Positions 1-11,993 of a DNA stretch of 64,000 nt are shown here, in pieces. Origin of the DNA: Eumeta japonica (Eukaryota; Arthropoda; Insecta; Lepidoptera; Psychidae); NCBI GenBank assembly GCA_005406025.1, contig BGZK01000717.1, positions 124,001 through 188,000 on the forward strand, in the 5' to 3' direction. The notes under the pieces are model-generated. The model saw nothing but the letters and a program-made list of their open reading frames with translations. It was not told where the DNA came from and searched no databases. Positions within the stretch are counted from its first letter, which is position 1. The number at the start of each line of letters is the position of its first letter. A program made the position numbers and the translations under genes.

Positions 1-592
1 ACTCTAAGAACATTCCTTCGCAGCGATTAGAAGGAGCCAGTTGTTCTTCTGAAGTGATTTCATGAAACCATTCGTACGACAGATTAACTTTCAAATGTAT
101 GAATTTACTGTCATTAAGTCAAAGCTTAGAAGGATGGACTGGTGCGTTCTCCGAGGACGCGAACAAGTATGCTGAATCGTTCTAAGGTATTGTTAACGAC
201 ATTGTTACTATTCAGACTATTGTTAGTAGAGTACTTGTGACTTGGTTTAATGAAGTTCTACTACGGTTTTAAATTTGAAAAAATAGATGAAATAGGTGAA
301 ACAAGAAGTACGATATCTCTCGTGATTATTAAGCTTTTCGTTTCTGCAAAAGCATTGCTGAATTCTGATCTATTAATAATTTGGCAGTTTCGATAACGCT
401 ATCAAAGAATCCTTAACAAGATATCAAGGTACATATTTAGATGACACTTACATTTTTAGAACTGAACACTTAGAAACTGTAAAATAATTAAACATATTTA
501 AATTTTGAAAAGGAAACTCTTGCCAACTTTATTATGTAAGATGTATTCATCTGTCATTTATTTTTAGAAATTGGCGGCAAAAAGAAAATATT
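1..592. other. No recognised feature
   Basis: AT-rich sequence. A short open stretch around 130-170 is followed by stops in every frame, and no splice pair or family match is visible. Confidence 0.5.
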
Positions 593-907
593 TTGTCTAA
601 CGTCAACATGAATTTAACGCGAGTAAATTTCCCTGCAATAATTTTCTATGATTTCCGTTGCCGTTTAAGCCAACAAGAAAGAAATAACATATTTCGGTCG
701 GCCTTTCATGACGTAGCTTCATTTTGTGCCACTTTTTATACTCGGTTTAACGAGTTCAAACATGGCCACACCAATCTGACTGATGATCTGCGTGAGGAAC
801 GTCTTTCTATGACGACGACCGAAGACGACCTCAGTGCTGTGCGTCTCGTGATAGACACTGACTCAGATCTGACTAATCTATTTCATTATATTCGTCTGTA
901 TAAATAA
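593..907 (+). pseudogene. Mariner transposase, N-terminal fragment
   Basis: The open frame encodes a mariner-type N-terminus. It has the start motif MNLTR.NF followed by a YDFR..LSQQ stretch, which is the first helix-turn-helix of the DNA-binding domain, then FNEFKHG..NLTDDLRE, which matches the linker and second helix-turn-helix entry, then a (D/A)AVR.(V/L)I segment. This opening is typical of the insect and lepidopteran mariner lineage that begins MNLTR. About 100 residues remain of the usual ~345. The frame ends at a stop, and nothing catalytic (no D,D34D triad) follows in the next kilobase. It is a decayed, 3'-truncated relic. The mariner remains at 59590-60405 keep the later part of what is probably the same lineage. 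Confidence 0.8.
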
Positions 908-1059
908 CGTTCTTCAGCACAATCGTTGTATAAATCTATTATTTTAATTTTAGAAGGTACGACTAAATTTTTCAATAAAAACTTGTTTATAAAAAAGTTG
1001 TTTTTCTTATTTATAATTTTATTTTTGTCTTATACTGCGTATTTCTTTAAACAGTTAAT

Positions 1060-1960
1060 CTCCCACTGATCCACATAGAAGGGTAAGGGCTTAATTACAT
1101 CAAGGTGCATCCTGATGCCCTAAAGTGATTCCTTCACAACAATAAACTTTTCGATACCCTATTTCAATACCCTGCCGTTCAGCACGTCAGCACGGCCTCA
1201 CCTTCACTTGGTCACTTTACATTCCACCGCTTATTTCAGCTTGAACCTTACTCACGTCCAACGGAAATTGCAGTCCGAGTTAGAATTTGGAGTTTACCTT
1301 TTTTAGATAGGTGGTAGACCAATGCTAACAACGCCTATTTCACCGGTTTGTGTAATCATAATCAAACCCAAACTCTATAGGATTGTAACACTTTGTAACA
1401 TAGTTGTGTCGATTACCTTCTAGCTACTCTGGAAAGACCAGAGTATTTGCCTAGCCAAATCAAACGAGCCTAAACACTAAGTGTCAATCTTGTTTTTCTT
1501 CAGATATTCCAATGTTCTCCTCCTGTCTCCCATCCTCAGAACCTAGATATCATATAGCACTAGAATATTTCCTAAGTCAAAGCAAATGACTCTAAACTTG
1601 AGTGCGTCGTTTTATTGCAGAATTAACCTCCCAGCTCTATCTTTAGGCCCTTATAACATGTAGTAGCAGAATATTTGCCAATACAAAAGAAATAACCTAT
1701 ACTCGATGAGTTTATCTTGTTTAGTTTAGAGGTTCCAATAACCACCTTCCAACTCCATCATCAGAGCAGCTCGATGGTAGCATATTATTGCATTGTCACC
1801 AAAAATACACAAATTTATCAAATTTAAGTCAAATCCTACGTCAGAAAGTGAAAATAGTTTAGCTTCCAGTATTTAACCCACACGTAAAAAACACAGGAAG
1901 TTAAAATTTTGTAAAAGCTACACACAAACCGAATTCACGGCAGACTTTTTAATTTGCGCA
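1060..1960 (+). repeat. Lepidopteran dispersed repeat with degenerate ~110 bp tandem units
   Basis: From about 1415 to 1795 the sequence repeats imperfectly in units of about 107-122 bp. Each unit has a pyrimidine-rich start (CCTTCCAACTCCATCATCAG and variants), then a (C)AGAATATTTGCC(T)A anchor at about 1440, 1562, 1669 and 1779. The last unit, with CAGCTCGATGGTAGCATA and TATTGCATTGTCACC, is a string I recognise from dispersed repeats in many Lepidoptera. The flanks (1060-1415 and 1800-1960) look like the rest of the element. There is no intact reading frame. Confidence 0.6.
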
Positions 1961-3200
1961 TACCTTAACGACAGAATCCAGTCAAATCGTATGCTTATAT
2001 ATGCGATCGTGCGTGCAATATAGATAATTTTGGTTTACCTTCGTTTACATTAAATACTACACTTCCACCAAAGGTACTTTTTTCTTCTTCTATGTATTGT
2101 TTGTTATTACTAGTGTGATAAATATTAACTAAATTCACGGTTAATATCGTTAATAACAAATTAATATTTTTAATATATTTGTAATGTGATTATAATTGTA
2201 GGCATTTCCATTGTTGCACTTTGTTTTGCGATTATAATAAATATTCAACATTCGCCTAATTTCTGTATGCATACATATTGCATGCACATACATAGTTTGG
2301 ATTACAGTCCTGCTACGATATGTTCTCTGTGCTATCGCTGGCATTACAACGATTTTGCCTGCTTTGTGCATTTTATGACACAAAATAAAATAAAAAATTT
2401 GAAATCTAGCGACAACAAAATTTCCAACTTTTAAATGTTGATATATTTATTTTTGTTTACTTAGCTCATGTGAATCTCCAAATAACATCGGATCGCCCCA
2501 TATATTATATGTAAGTGTTTACAATTAGCAGCCAGAAAGCAATCACGTTTTCCTCAACGTTCATAGTTGGGTCCACCCTCACGAACCTGAATGTAGAGTA
2601 CGACTACATCTGTGAACTTTAGCGTACCAACGACTCACGCAGCTCAGATAAGATATATTTTGGAGACGAGCAGTAAAGTCGTAACATGAAAGAAGCGTTT
2701 GAAGCATAAAAAATTGTTGCCTTATTTTTCACGCGTAATTTTGTTATGGATGACAACGGATTCTGAATTGAAATTAAAATAATTGTCAAGCAATCCACCG
2801 GAAAAATAGAATATAATCAATATTTCACATCTTACGATTAAAAAAATATTTGAAGATCTAACATTCATTACCAAAAAATAAGAACACAGCTTTTAGTGCA
2901 CACTCTAACCTTAACTTGGTGTTGGTGAACAATTCTAAAAAATATATATGATTCCTGTTGATAGATTATGCTATCTTATGTACCTCGAGACGTATATTGA
3001 GATATGTAGTTTGAAATTTATAAAATAATTTTATGCGTCCAGAAACGTAATGTTTGCATAGCTCTATAATGAAACGAAGCGACAGAAGGACGTTATTGAT
3101 ACATCTTGAAAGTCTTTGTTTACCTATATGATTCATCGCCAACAGCAGACAGAGGTAACGGTACACCACTTTAATATCTCCAGTTTTATGAAATCACGCG
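1961..3200. other. No recognised feature
   Basis: AT-rich sequence with only short chance reading frames. The frames on both strands near 2150-2430 resemble no protein family and lack splice context. Confidence 0.5.
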
Positions 3201-3204
3201 ATCC

Positions 3205-3515
3205 TAATTAAATGATCGACGCCGCACGTGATCGGTTCGCATCCCCGCCGGCTGCGCCCGCGCCGGGACGTCGTCGATGCGCTGCGATAGCGTTAATTTA
3301 TAACTCTCGCGGTTGATAAATCAGCGGAGATCGTATCGGGCGGCCGATTTATGCGCTGTCGCACCGAACATGTGTCGTGGACGCGCCGCGCGGGGATGAA
3401 GACGTACCCCCTTCCAGCTCCGCGAGCGCGCGTGGGAGGCGGACCCGGCTTTGCCCGCAAAACCGAAAGTACGAGTGCGCCGTTGTCGACATTTTGACGC
3501 CAAGCGTACAATGTA
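3205..3515. promoter_or_regulatory. GC-rich island, candidate regulatory element
   Basis: An abrupt GC- and CpG-rich block in AT-rich surroundings. It contains a CACGTG E-box at 3225-3230, TAATTA just before it, and a TATCGGGCGGCCGAT stretch near 3335. The overlapping reading frames on both strands are a by-product of low stop-codon density and are not called as genes. The regulatory role is inferred from composition and motifs only. Confidence 0.35.
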
Positions 3516-4789
3516 AAGGCAAGTGTCATCGACACCGAAGACCTATATCTAATAAAGGATAAGCTAAATTGAGTTCACTCGCGGCTTACTTATTTGCCGG
3601 GTGAGTTTTGGTATTCAAGGGCACTAACAACTGTCGTAGGCCTATTAGTTGTAATCCAAAAATATATAGGATGTATAGCCTTCCTGAAGGTAAAAGTTTT
3701 GTATTTACCTGTTCAGAGCTATTGATCAAATCGTGAATATATGATTTCGTTATTGTCACATTGATCACATTACATCTTCACGGAATTGTTTCCGATATGA
3801 GGTAACCAGAGATGATATACTCGGTGCACTTTCACTTCACAATTGATTGAATCCGACACGATGAGTTAGGAGCCCATCGTTGCTTACAGGTCTAACTCAC
3901 GCAACAGAAATTTGGAATTTTCGTTGGACCTTGTGTTCATCTGCAAGCAAAGACCTTAATTTGTATGATCCGTCACCATATGTGAAACTTGTTTTATTTG
4001 TCTTTTTAAATACTGCAATCGGACACAATCTCTATTAGTAACATGTGACCTTTGATATGTTATCAGAATTCCTGCTGTGAATCATTTGCCGTTTGCCAAA
4101 ATATTAAAATATCGTACGTTAGTTTTAATAGAGTCAATTTATTTTAAAATGTTTTATAACATTTTAAATTGAATCTTTCTAAGCCAAACCGAAACGATAC
4201 AACGATTTTTGCCTTTATGTTTGTTTCGCTTCGGTTTTGCTTAGAGTCGTTTTCAATGTCTGCTTATGTCTTATAACTTATTTTTAAAGAAACTTCTAGT
4301 CATATGAAATATTTTGCAAACGTTAATTTTTATGTTTTGAAAAAATCAACGTACAATTGTATGTAGAAAAATGGTTATAGTAAAACTCCTATACAGTGAA
4401 ACGTCTATATGTAAAACCCCTATATGTATATAAAAATATTCCCATGCCGCGATAATTTAGGGAAACTTTTTTTTTAATATCATTGCTTTTTGATGTTCTT
4501 ATTCTTAAGCAAGAAATAACTGTGCATGTTGATCAACCGATTGAATTAAATTGAAACGGTTAGGAGATTAAGATAAAAAAATCAGCTACAGCACAATCTC
4601 AGAAGGATTACGGCTCGCATTTATCAAATTTAACGATACAACATAAAGAGAAAGTAAATAAAATTATTTGAATAATGAAACTACTGTTTTTTGAATTATT
4701 GTATCAATCACTACAAGCTTATGCAACCCGACTTCATCACACTGTTACAAATATAGTTTGTACAACATACAAAAATGTCGACACGTAAA
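3516..4789. other. No recognised feature
   Basis: AT-rich spacer with no recognisable gene or repeat. A minus-strand donor-like site (CTGAACAG|GTAAATAC, near 3713) has no convincing acceptor. Confidence 0.45.
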
Positions 4790-4995
4790 ACCGTGTCCAC
4801 GTTTTTGTACATTGCGGTACGCGGGACAAGCGGCCGCGTTAAGTACGCTCCACGTCGTAGGCAATTTGTAATTTTTATAGTATTACAATTGCGATAAATT
4901 TCTAGAATGTAATCCCGATATAATTTTATCGGGCCGGCATCGGTAGCGGGCGCTGTATCTGTTCAGATACAGCGCCCGTTATCGAATCGCGACTA
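4790..4995. promoter_or_regulatory. GC-rich island containing a perfect palindrome
   Basis: A GC-rich block with CGCGGGACAAGCGGCCGCG near 4820 and a cluster of TATCGG/CCGG motifs at 4926-4945. It ends in the inverted repeat listed separately at 4947-4978. The regulatory role is inferred. Confidence 0.3.
4947..4978. repeat. Perfect inverted repeat, 15 bp arms with 2 bp spacer
   Basis: CGGGCGCTGTATCTG, then TT, then its exact reverse complement. Outside the perfect arms there is weaker symmetry (ATCGGTAG on the left, TTATCGAAT on the right). It could be a dimeric protein-binding site or a cruciform. Confidence 0.85.
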
Positions 4996-5308
4996 TCGCA
5001 CCGGCATTAACACGGCTTACACAAATACTGATGATAAAATCCTTATCGGAAAATATAATTATGTTTATATTGATCTTGAAATGTCCTCGCGGGGTCGGTC
5101 GGCGGGGGAGGGGGCGGTGTGACTTGAGCTGTGATGAAGTTTTAAAGTTACAACTGCATCGAAGTGTGTTCAATTCTTGAGATGAATTAATATATTTGAA
5201 CATAAAAGTTGTGAAATTGCAAGAAACAAATAGTGAAATGCGATTTTGAATGGTGATTCAGTATTCTGTGGAAATTAATTTATTCAATTTTGTAACTTAT
5301 TTCAACAG

Positions 5309-5373
5309 ATTTCGAGTGTAAATTACTGTACGACATGTCGACAATTAATCTATTGATGAAACGGGGAGTGGAG
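5309..5373 (+). CDS. Possible first coding exon (weak)
   Basis: A polypyrimidine-containing acceptor (ATTTCAACAG) is followed by 65 nt ending at GAG|GTACTT. An ATG at 5335 opens 13 codons (MSTINLLMKRGVE) that end in phase 0. That is the phase needed by the exon at 26040, which begins KDLIL. The donor is below consensus (GTACTT rather than GTRAGT), the exon is tiny, and I do not recognise the peptide. It is a candidate only. Without transcript support it could be chance. Confidence 0.22.
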
Positions 5374-7849
5374 GTACTTATAATTCATATACTCATTAAA
5401 TATTATGACATTCGTTATTCTAATGATGCTAAAACGTTAAATTAGAAGCGATTTAACCTCGTTTCGAGATATTGCGCGCCGGAATCAACTGCGATAAAAG
5501 TAGTACAGAAACCTGACTTAGAATAGTTCATCGCTCATAAGTATAATTACTTTTTAACATCTTCTAACTATTTTATCATTTAAAACAATAATTTTAATCT
5601 ATAATCCAAGCTTTCTACGTTCGTGCGGTGCCGGCGATACCGGCTTTCTAAGAAGTTAAAGTAAACTGCTGATTTGTAAATAAAATAATACTTAAAAATA
5701 AGAAATAATATAATATCCTTTAAGTTTTTTTATATTGCGTTGTCCATAAGTGTGTTCAAAAATTGGCTGAAAAACAATTTTTATTTAATACACTAAAAAT
5801 TTTATCTCATTATGGTTATTATTATGTTCTTTCATGAAATGTATACCTAATTTTTAAACAACAACGCTTTAGAAACTTTACTCCCGTCGTCCCTCAAGAA
5901 ATCGACAGGCTCGGCTTTTTTTCAATAAAAATACGCTGTCTGAAAGCAGGACCGGGATTACAATTTAGAACGAGACAGGAATCGACACTAACAGTTCCGA
6001 TTTCAATTCTGAATTAAAATCGAAATTTGGTTCCGGAACAGTGGGTAGGGGGTAGTGGTTGACAGAGAGGTTACTCGATGCCAAAAGATGAAGGACAAAA
6101 TTTTATCCTTATGCAGGTGTAACAACAAGCGATTCATAATTTACCGTCAAGGTTCTCTAGAATTATATTGTGTTTATAATTTGCGACTTTCCAAAAAAAC
6201 ACTGACTATAACGTTTGGATTGGTAATAAGATATTAATGAGATTAATAATTTCTGAATTTAATGTTTTTAAGTACAAAACAATAAATTTTCCACAGAACA
6301 TAATAAAAATACGATATTACACCGTTTAATATTTATTTTTTATGGTTGAAATAATATTTAATTATTTCTATTTACCTGCTTTACAATTACACATTCTATG
6401 CATCATTTGAGTATCTCAAACTACTCTTCTCAGTTGTACATGTCTCGTTATCAGTCCAATATATTTAATCTGGGACCTGTGAATCACTGCATGCAAATGA
6501 AATTCGATCGGCGTCAATGCATTCCACAGATACTGATCTGTCTGGACTCATTTTTTATTAGATTTCAAAATAAATTTCTTGAAGAGAACCGTGCTTTCTG
6601 TGAGCGGCGAAGTGCGCCTGAATTAAAAATAATTAAGACTATAATGATTAACAACAATTAACAACACTCTAGAAACCTACAGTAGCAGAAATCGAATATG
6701 ACAGAAGAAACTTGAAGTAGTGTAATTGCTATTCCTGTATGTTATAAATATGGTGTATTTTAAAAGACGTAAAATAGTGATTTATAACAACGATGTGGTT
6801 TGGAAAATGTAGTAATTTAACGCCAGAAGTGTATGATTTAGACATCTCGAAAGAAAAAATGAGAGCATGTAAAAGAAATAATCTAAGAATATATTTGAAA
6901 TGGAAAGGTCGACAAGAGGCATTTTAGAAAAAAATATGTAAATGAAAGTGATGGAATATTAATGAAGGGCTAAGCGACCAAAACCGATAAACTAACATGA
7001 TATGATTGATACATTCATCGATCAAAAGAGGTAATAAAGATTGTACCGTGTGGACAGCCGTGGCCTCTGCCTATCCATCTCGGAAACGAGCGTACGCATA
7101 AACAGTACACGATCTTCAGAAAATTCGTTGTGGAGTATCGCAATTGATAAAAATAATTAACGCGTTTTTATGGACTTGGATTCGAACCATTGTCTGATGC
7201 TTCCCCACCGCGTGAGGCGCCCTCGCGTATCGTAGGATCGGGATCAGATTTCAGCTTTAACTAATATTCGTGCCTTATCTGTGAATAATGGCGTGCGGGA
7301 TGTGCTGTGAAGATAAAACTGTACACCTTTCGTGTCGTGGCAATGTACTTCGACTCGAACCTCACGGAGTTGCGGTTCGTATGTAGGTCGGCTACGATGG
7401 TGACTGGACGCGCAGGATCTTTTGTCATATCGTTCATAAAAAAAAGTAGTGGACTTTGTACACGAAGACTAGAAATGTTCTTTCTACGTGTATACCTATT
7501 ATTGTTTTCACAAGGATAACAATTTCAATAATATATATAGTATTGGAATATATATACATAATTACAAATATATAGACATTATTTCAATACTATAAATAAA
7601 AATGAACTGTGTTTACATGTTGGTCGACACGAATTCATTTATGGGGCTCTGTGTGCACATGTTGAAGAAGATTCCTGTGGATATACAAAATTTATCCTTA
7701 TACAAATTTAATGTATTTATTAAGCAAACACTGCACAAAATGGTACTCTCTGGGGTAGTAGGGTAATCTCTGAATATTTAGAGGATAAATGGACATAATG
7801 AACTCGTCTTTCTACAAGTCCTTTCCTGCAATAGTATTATGTATATATA
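5374..7849. other. No recognised gene; possible intron
   Basis: AT-rich sequence. A purine/pyrimidine-rich patch at 5930-6060 (GGACCGGGATTACAATT, GGTTCCGGAACAG) faintly resembles the CT-rich repeat family described elsewhere, in opposite orientation. The reading frames at 6055, 6398 and 7307 have no family features. Confidence 0.4.
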
Positions 7850-8075
7850 ATTGGTTCGAAAAGAGCTATCCTCAAGTTTCTAGCTCGTTCTTCTTAAGGA
7901 TAACTGCCTTATGAAGGAGTGGTAATTTTAAAAAAATGGCAATTAAAAAAAGTGGACACATTTAAAAAACAATGAAAAAGCTGTAAATTCTTTGAATGTT
8001 GTGACGTATTTCAAGTGTTATGTTATAACCTATAGATATTTTGATTTTGAATTTGAACTTTTGAAGGTAAAATTA
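7850..8075 (-). mobile_element. RTE-like LINE 3' end, decayed copy
   Basis: Read on the minus strand, this matches the lepidopteran LINE 3' region. It starts near the AATCAAAATATCTAT entry (8030-8060) and ends with the ACCAC..GAAGAA..AGAAACT..AGCTCTTTTCGAA segment (7857-7935). The same end occurs at 30400-30490 (-), 35478-35670 (+) and 52415-52590 (+). There is no coding part. Confidence 0.6.
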
Positions 8076-8865
8076 AAAATGTTGATTGTTTTAAATTATC
8101 TGAACTCTGGTAAATAGCACTAATTTTTTAAACGCACAGCGTAATTACTGTAAGAACTTAAACAGATCATTTAGATAGTGTGAAAATTAAGAATGAAATG
8201 GAGTTTTAATTAATGAAACAGATTGAACCTTGTATTGTAATGATAAGACGTAAATTTCTTTATTTCTATTTTTTCATAATGAAGTGTTTCATGTTACCGA
8301 GATGACTTTCTGTTTCCTTACAATTTGGCCTTAAGTAGAATTGCTCGATTTAATATTATGATCATTTTGAAGTTCATTCCGAATCGATTTTCATATATAG
8401 CCTGCAGTATGCAAATCGGGTGGGGAACGAAATCGAGTGTTAACGGAAATTGGAGTCGTTGTTATATTGCCCATCCGCACACCATATTAGCGCGTTTTAT
8501 ACTAAACGCGTGTATTTTCTTTCACTGCAGATTTATGAATGTTATATTTTCAAGGCAGTTTAAGTTAAAATTCCGATGTTTATGATATTAACCGTTATCG
8601 TCATTAATATCATGTAACAAGATTTATGTATTTCATCAAATAAAAATAAATAAATACGAATAAAAGAACAAAAATTCTTTCTATACTATAAGAAATGTAT
8701 TTGTGTACTCCTTTTGTATATTGCACATATTCGAAGATAATTCATATATTTTTAAGGAGCAAACACCAGTCGCCCTAGTACTGACACGCACCACGTTTTC
8801 TTTTCTAATATGTTTTAACGACTTTGTTCATTGAATTCATCGCATTATCTACAAACATGACGCCA
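8076..8865. other. No recognised feature
   Basis: AT-rich. An acceptor-like TTTCTTTCACTGCAG ends at about 8529, but no usable downstream donor or protein match follows. Confidence 0.45.
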
Positions 8866-9012
8866 TAGTAATTCTGAAACGAGCTTTCACGCGAACATAG
8901 TAGCTGGCGGCGAGAGAACTTACAGCGGGCGCGGACGATGCTGGTGACCCAGAACAATATCGCGGCCGGCGTCGGCCCGTGGCTGGGCGCTTATAGCAGG
9001 AACCGATAACGG
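8866..9012. promoter_or_regulatory. GC-rich island
   Basis: A short GC-rich block (CGGCGAGAGAACTTACAGCG, AATATCGCGGCCGGCGTCGG) in AT-rich flanks. The regulatory role is inferred from composition only. Confidence 0.28.
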
Positions 9013-10279
9013 CGTTCATGTGAAAAAACACGTTAGGTAATTAGTTAGGTTACAGCCGGTGCGCTGACCCGTGAAATGAATTTGTTTCGTTAAAATTATA
9101 CCGTTACATTGAAATAGTTGAGAGTTTGAATGTTGCAATGAAGCGCTGATCTTAAAATGTGAACACGTGTATTATATGACAAATATATTTAAGATGAATA
9201 GCAAACTATTTTTTTGTACTTACCCGACTGCGCGATGCAAAGGAGGATAATGTGTTTAGTAGCCTGTGTGTGTATGGTTGTTCCTTAGTGGCGCCATAGA
9301 GAGCAATTCGTGGATCGATTTTGATAATTCCTTCATCAATTGATTGGTCTTATCCTTGTGAGTGTCACTAAACGTAACAGAAATCAAATCCAATAAAAGG
9401 ATAATCAGACGCCATATTGTGAAAAAGAAAAAACGAAAGTCGACAAACTCTATCAAGTGGGGTAACAATAAGTCTTTGATAGTGATCATATTTTTCTAAT
9501 CCTTTTTCATTTTGAATGACGATTGAGGGTCTTTAACTGTTTAAACTTGGTTAGCGATAAATCTCTCTTAAATTTTCATAACTTATAATAAAACTGTGAT
9601 AAAGTTGTTAAAGTCATATAATAGATCTCATTAACGTGAAAAATATTTATTATAAAATAAGAATGTCAACCGTAAAATACAAAACGGCGGTAGAGACAAA
9701 AAAAAATTATACCATATTAAGTAACAATCATTGAGAAGGATCCATTTTACAGTAATAATATTTATTTAATTTACCTATGTGTTATTATAAATTTTTTTTC
9801 GCGACAGACTCAATGAGATAATAGCCTTAATGTAGGCCGCCTATAAGTCACATAATGTAACCTAATCATATAAATGACTACTCTTAAAACGTAACCTAAC
9901 TTTACATAAAACCAATCAAGTCCATACATATCAGTCAGTGGTCCGGATGTGGCATATCAATTTGTATTTAATAAGAGAATAATTAAATTTTTCTGGAATG
10001 GCGTAAATAAGATCAAATGAAAGTGATTACTGCTTTTTTCCAAATTCCTGATTATTTTTGGAACTACAAATACAGCTACATAGTCATGTAGCTATATAAA
10101 AAAATCGTTTAAACTAATATAAGATATAAATTATTCACAGATAAGCTGACAACTACGTATAAACCTACTTGAAATTTAGGTGAATAATCTTATTCGAAAA
10201 ACAGTCGAGATTTACCTTTCTGTAGACACGATAATCTTACTTAAGGTCCGAATATATCCACCTATAGGAGAGAAATCAC
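9013..10279. other. No supported gene
   Basis: AT-rich. A minus-strand consensus donor (CGG|GTAAGTAC near 9226) follows a 78-codon frame with a hydrophobic start, but that frame stops before the donor and has no clear acceptor, so it is not called (see rejected list). Confidence 0.4.
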
Positions 10280-10460
10280 AGCCACATTAAAACGGTATTA
10301 CCAATAACACGATATGATTGCCGATAGACGCGTGTGGAGTCTATTTGCCGTATCGCGCTATCACAATAGGGTTTTAATATCACGGGGCCGATTACGAAAT
10401 TGAATCTCGGAGCGGCGTCCGCGCATCGCCCCGCCGTATCTATGCCAAGGCTTCGAGCTA
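10280..10460. promoter_or_regulatory. GC-rich island with CCGATA/GGCCGAT motifs
   Basis: Holds GATTGCCGATAG, GGGGCCGATTACG and a CpG-dense GGAGCGGCGTCCGCG stretch. Same style as the other islands. Function is inferred. Confidence 0.3.
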
Positions 10461-10604
10461 TGGGACGTGTTCTCACATACCGCATCGCTTATTCCGGTTC
10501 GTATGAGGGAGATGATTTCAGTTATATTATTTGTTGATGTTACTGTGACTAATGATAAAAAAATTCGTAATTAAGGATCACGTAGTACGGATCCTTGGTA
10601 ATAA

Positions 10605-10700
10605 CTACCCAAGTCGGTGGTGGCTCGGTGGTTAAATGCGTTGCCTTCTTACCTGGAGGTGCTCGGATATTATTGTTATCTTAATAAAGATAATAATAAT
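10605..10700 (+). repeat. Possible tRNA-derived SINE scrap
   Basis: GGTGGTGGCTCGGTGGTTAA resembles a pol III A box (TGGCTCGGTGG). The downstream B-box region (GGAGGTGCTCGGATA) is poor and no cloverleaf can be drawn. It is followed by a short GATAATAATAAT-type patch. Confidence 0.25.
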
Positions 10701-11047
10701 ATGCTCAATGACCAAATTAATATTTATAAATTGGCATTGTTGAACGCTTGATTGTAACTATTTGGGTAATGGTCGGTGGTGGTTAGTCTGTGACAATTAA
10801 CAGGCATGTCTATTATTGGTGGTGGTCTGTGGCTGCTGATAGTGGGGCTTCTGTCACCCTTTAAATAATTGCCTAGTGCATGACTACGCGTCAGATGAGG
10901 TGGTTGGGAGCGCATCTGTCGTTTGTTTCAACACTCCTGATGTCCTGATGGATGTGACTGTCTGCATTTTTCTGAGGATGTGCCTAGTTGACATGAAACA
11001 TACGTAGAAATAACAATATAACTATTAGCGGACTAAGATAAATAAAC
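10701..11047. other. GT-rich spacer, nothing named
   Basis: Contains GGTCGGTGGTGGTTAG and TTGGTGGTGGTCTGTGG-type G/T-rich runs. No gene or known repeat is recognised. Confidence 0.4.
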
Positions 11048-11225
11048 ATTAACACTTGCTTAGGTGTTAGATATCGGTCAATCCTCTCGAATCGATATCC
11101 AATTCCTTGGATAGAGATTAGTAGGGGAAGAACAGATTTGAGGATCAGCGGTGGGTTGTATGCTGCATGTTGACACATCTTAGAGGTAATCGTCCTAAGG
11201 GTATCAATGTCCACCTCGTGGTTCC
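11048..11225 (-). repeat. Dispersed repeat, copy A
   Basis: Read on the minus strand it carries GCAGCATA..ACCACCGCTGATCC..CAAATCTGTTCTTC, then GATTCGAGAGGATTGACCG and CACCTAAGCAAGTGTTAA. The same order of blocks occurs on the + strand at 45140-45300. I recognise the block as a common lepidopteran repeat but cannot name its class. Confidence 0.6.
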
Positions 11226-11993
11226 ATCATCAGATAAGTATTGTAAACTTTACAACCTTATAATCAGATAAGGTAGTAAAGTTCTGTACTTTTTCATTCA
11301 GATTATATACACTTGTAAGTGCTAATTAGAAGTGGATAAAAGTCGAATTCTAAAATTCATTTACATATTTCTTAAGTTATTTAGAGACAAGTGAAGATAA
11401 TAAAAGTATGTTATAAAATGTTGGTAAGTTTTTTCAGGTCATTGTAAGAGTGTGTACTTAAACAGGATCTTTTTATTGCACGTTAAAGACAGTCGATGGC
11501 TGTTAACGCGCATTCTGACGCGTGCGACGACAACGTGCAGGGACCCACGACGACTGCGCTCTTCGAGGCTTAATATGTCGCCGAGTTATTAGTCGAGTCG
11601 CTCGTGCTAGGGGAATCGAATTCAGTACTTATTGGTTCAAAAGCAAAACTGTTAACCACTCTTGGTTGTAATTTTATCGCTAAACTAATATAAAATATAC
11701 TATTTTACATTGGTAATACTATTTAATCCCTGTGGTAGTCCCTGTCTGATCTATCTGACTGTCTAATCAAACTGTCTAATCTATAAGTGGGATTATTTAT
11801 TTTATTAATTTCATTAGTTTAAGTTCTTTTACTTCACAAAGTGCAATTATGTTTTTGAAGAATTATGCCGACAATAAATATATGAATATTTTAAACTTCA
11901 ATAGCGATTTACTTAATACACGTAGAATCATATTATGTATTTTCCATACGGAAAATATTGAGAATATTTTTTTTTAGATTACAATTAGTTAAA
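11226..11993. other. No recognised feature
   Basis: AT-rich spacer with a short GC patch at 11500-11600 (GCGCATTCTGACGCGTGCG). No gene is seen. Confidence 0.45.

Noticed and set aside
7185..7200. tRNA B-box-like GGTTCGAATCC on the minus strand
   Set aside because: No matching A box, acceptor stem or cloverleaf can be formed around it.
9226..9489. Minus-strand 78-codon hydrophobic frame, faintly like an insect chemoreceptor end, plus a GTAAGTAC donor
   Set aside because: The frame stops before the donor, the other open frame lacks a clear acceptor, and the receptor resemblance is not specific.
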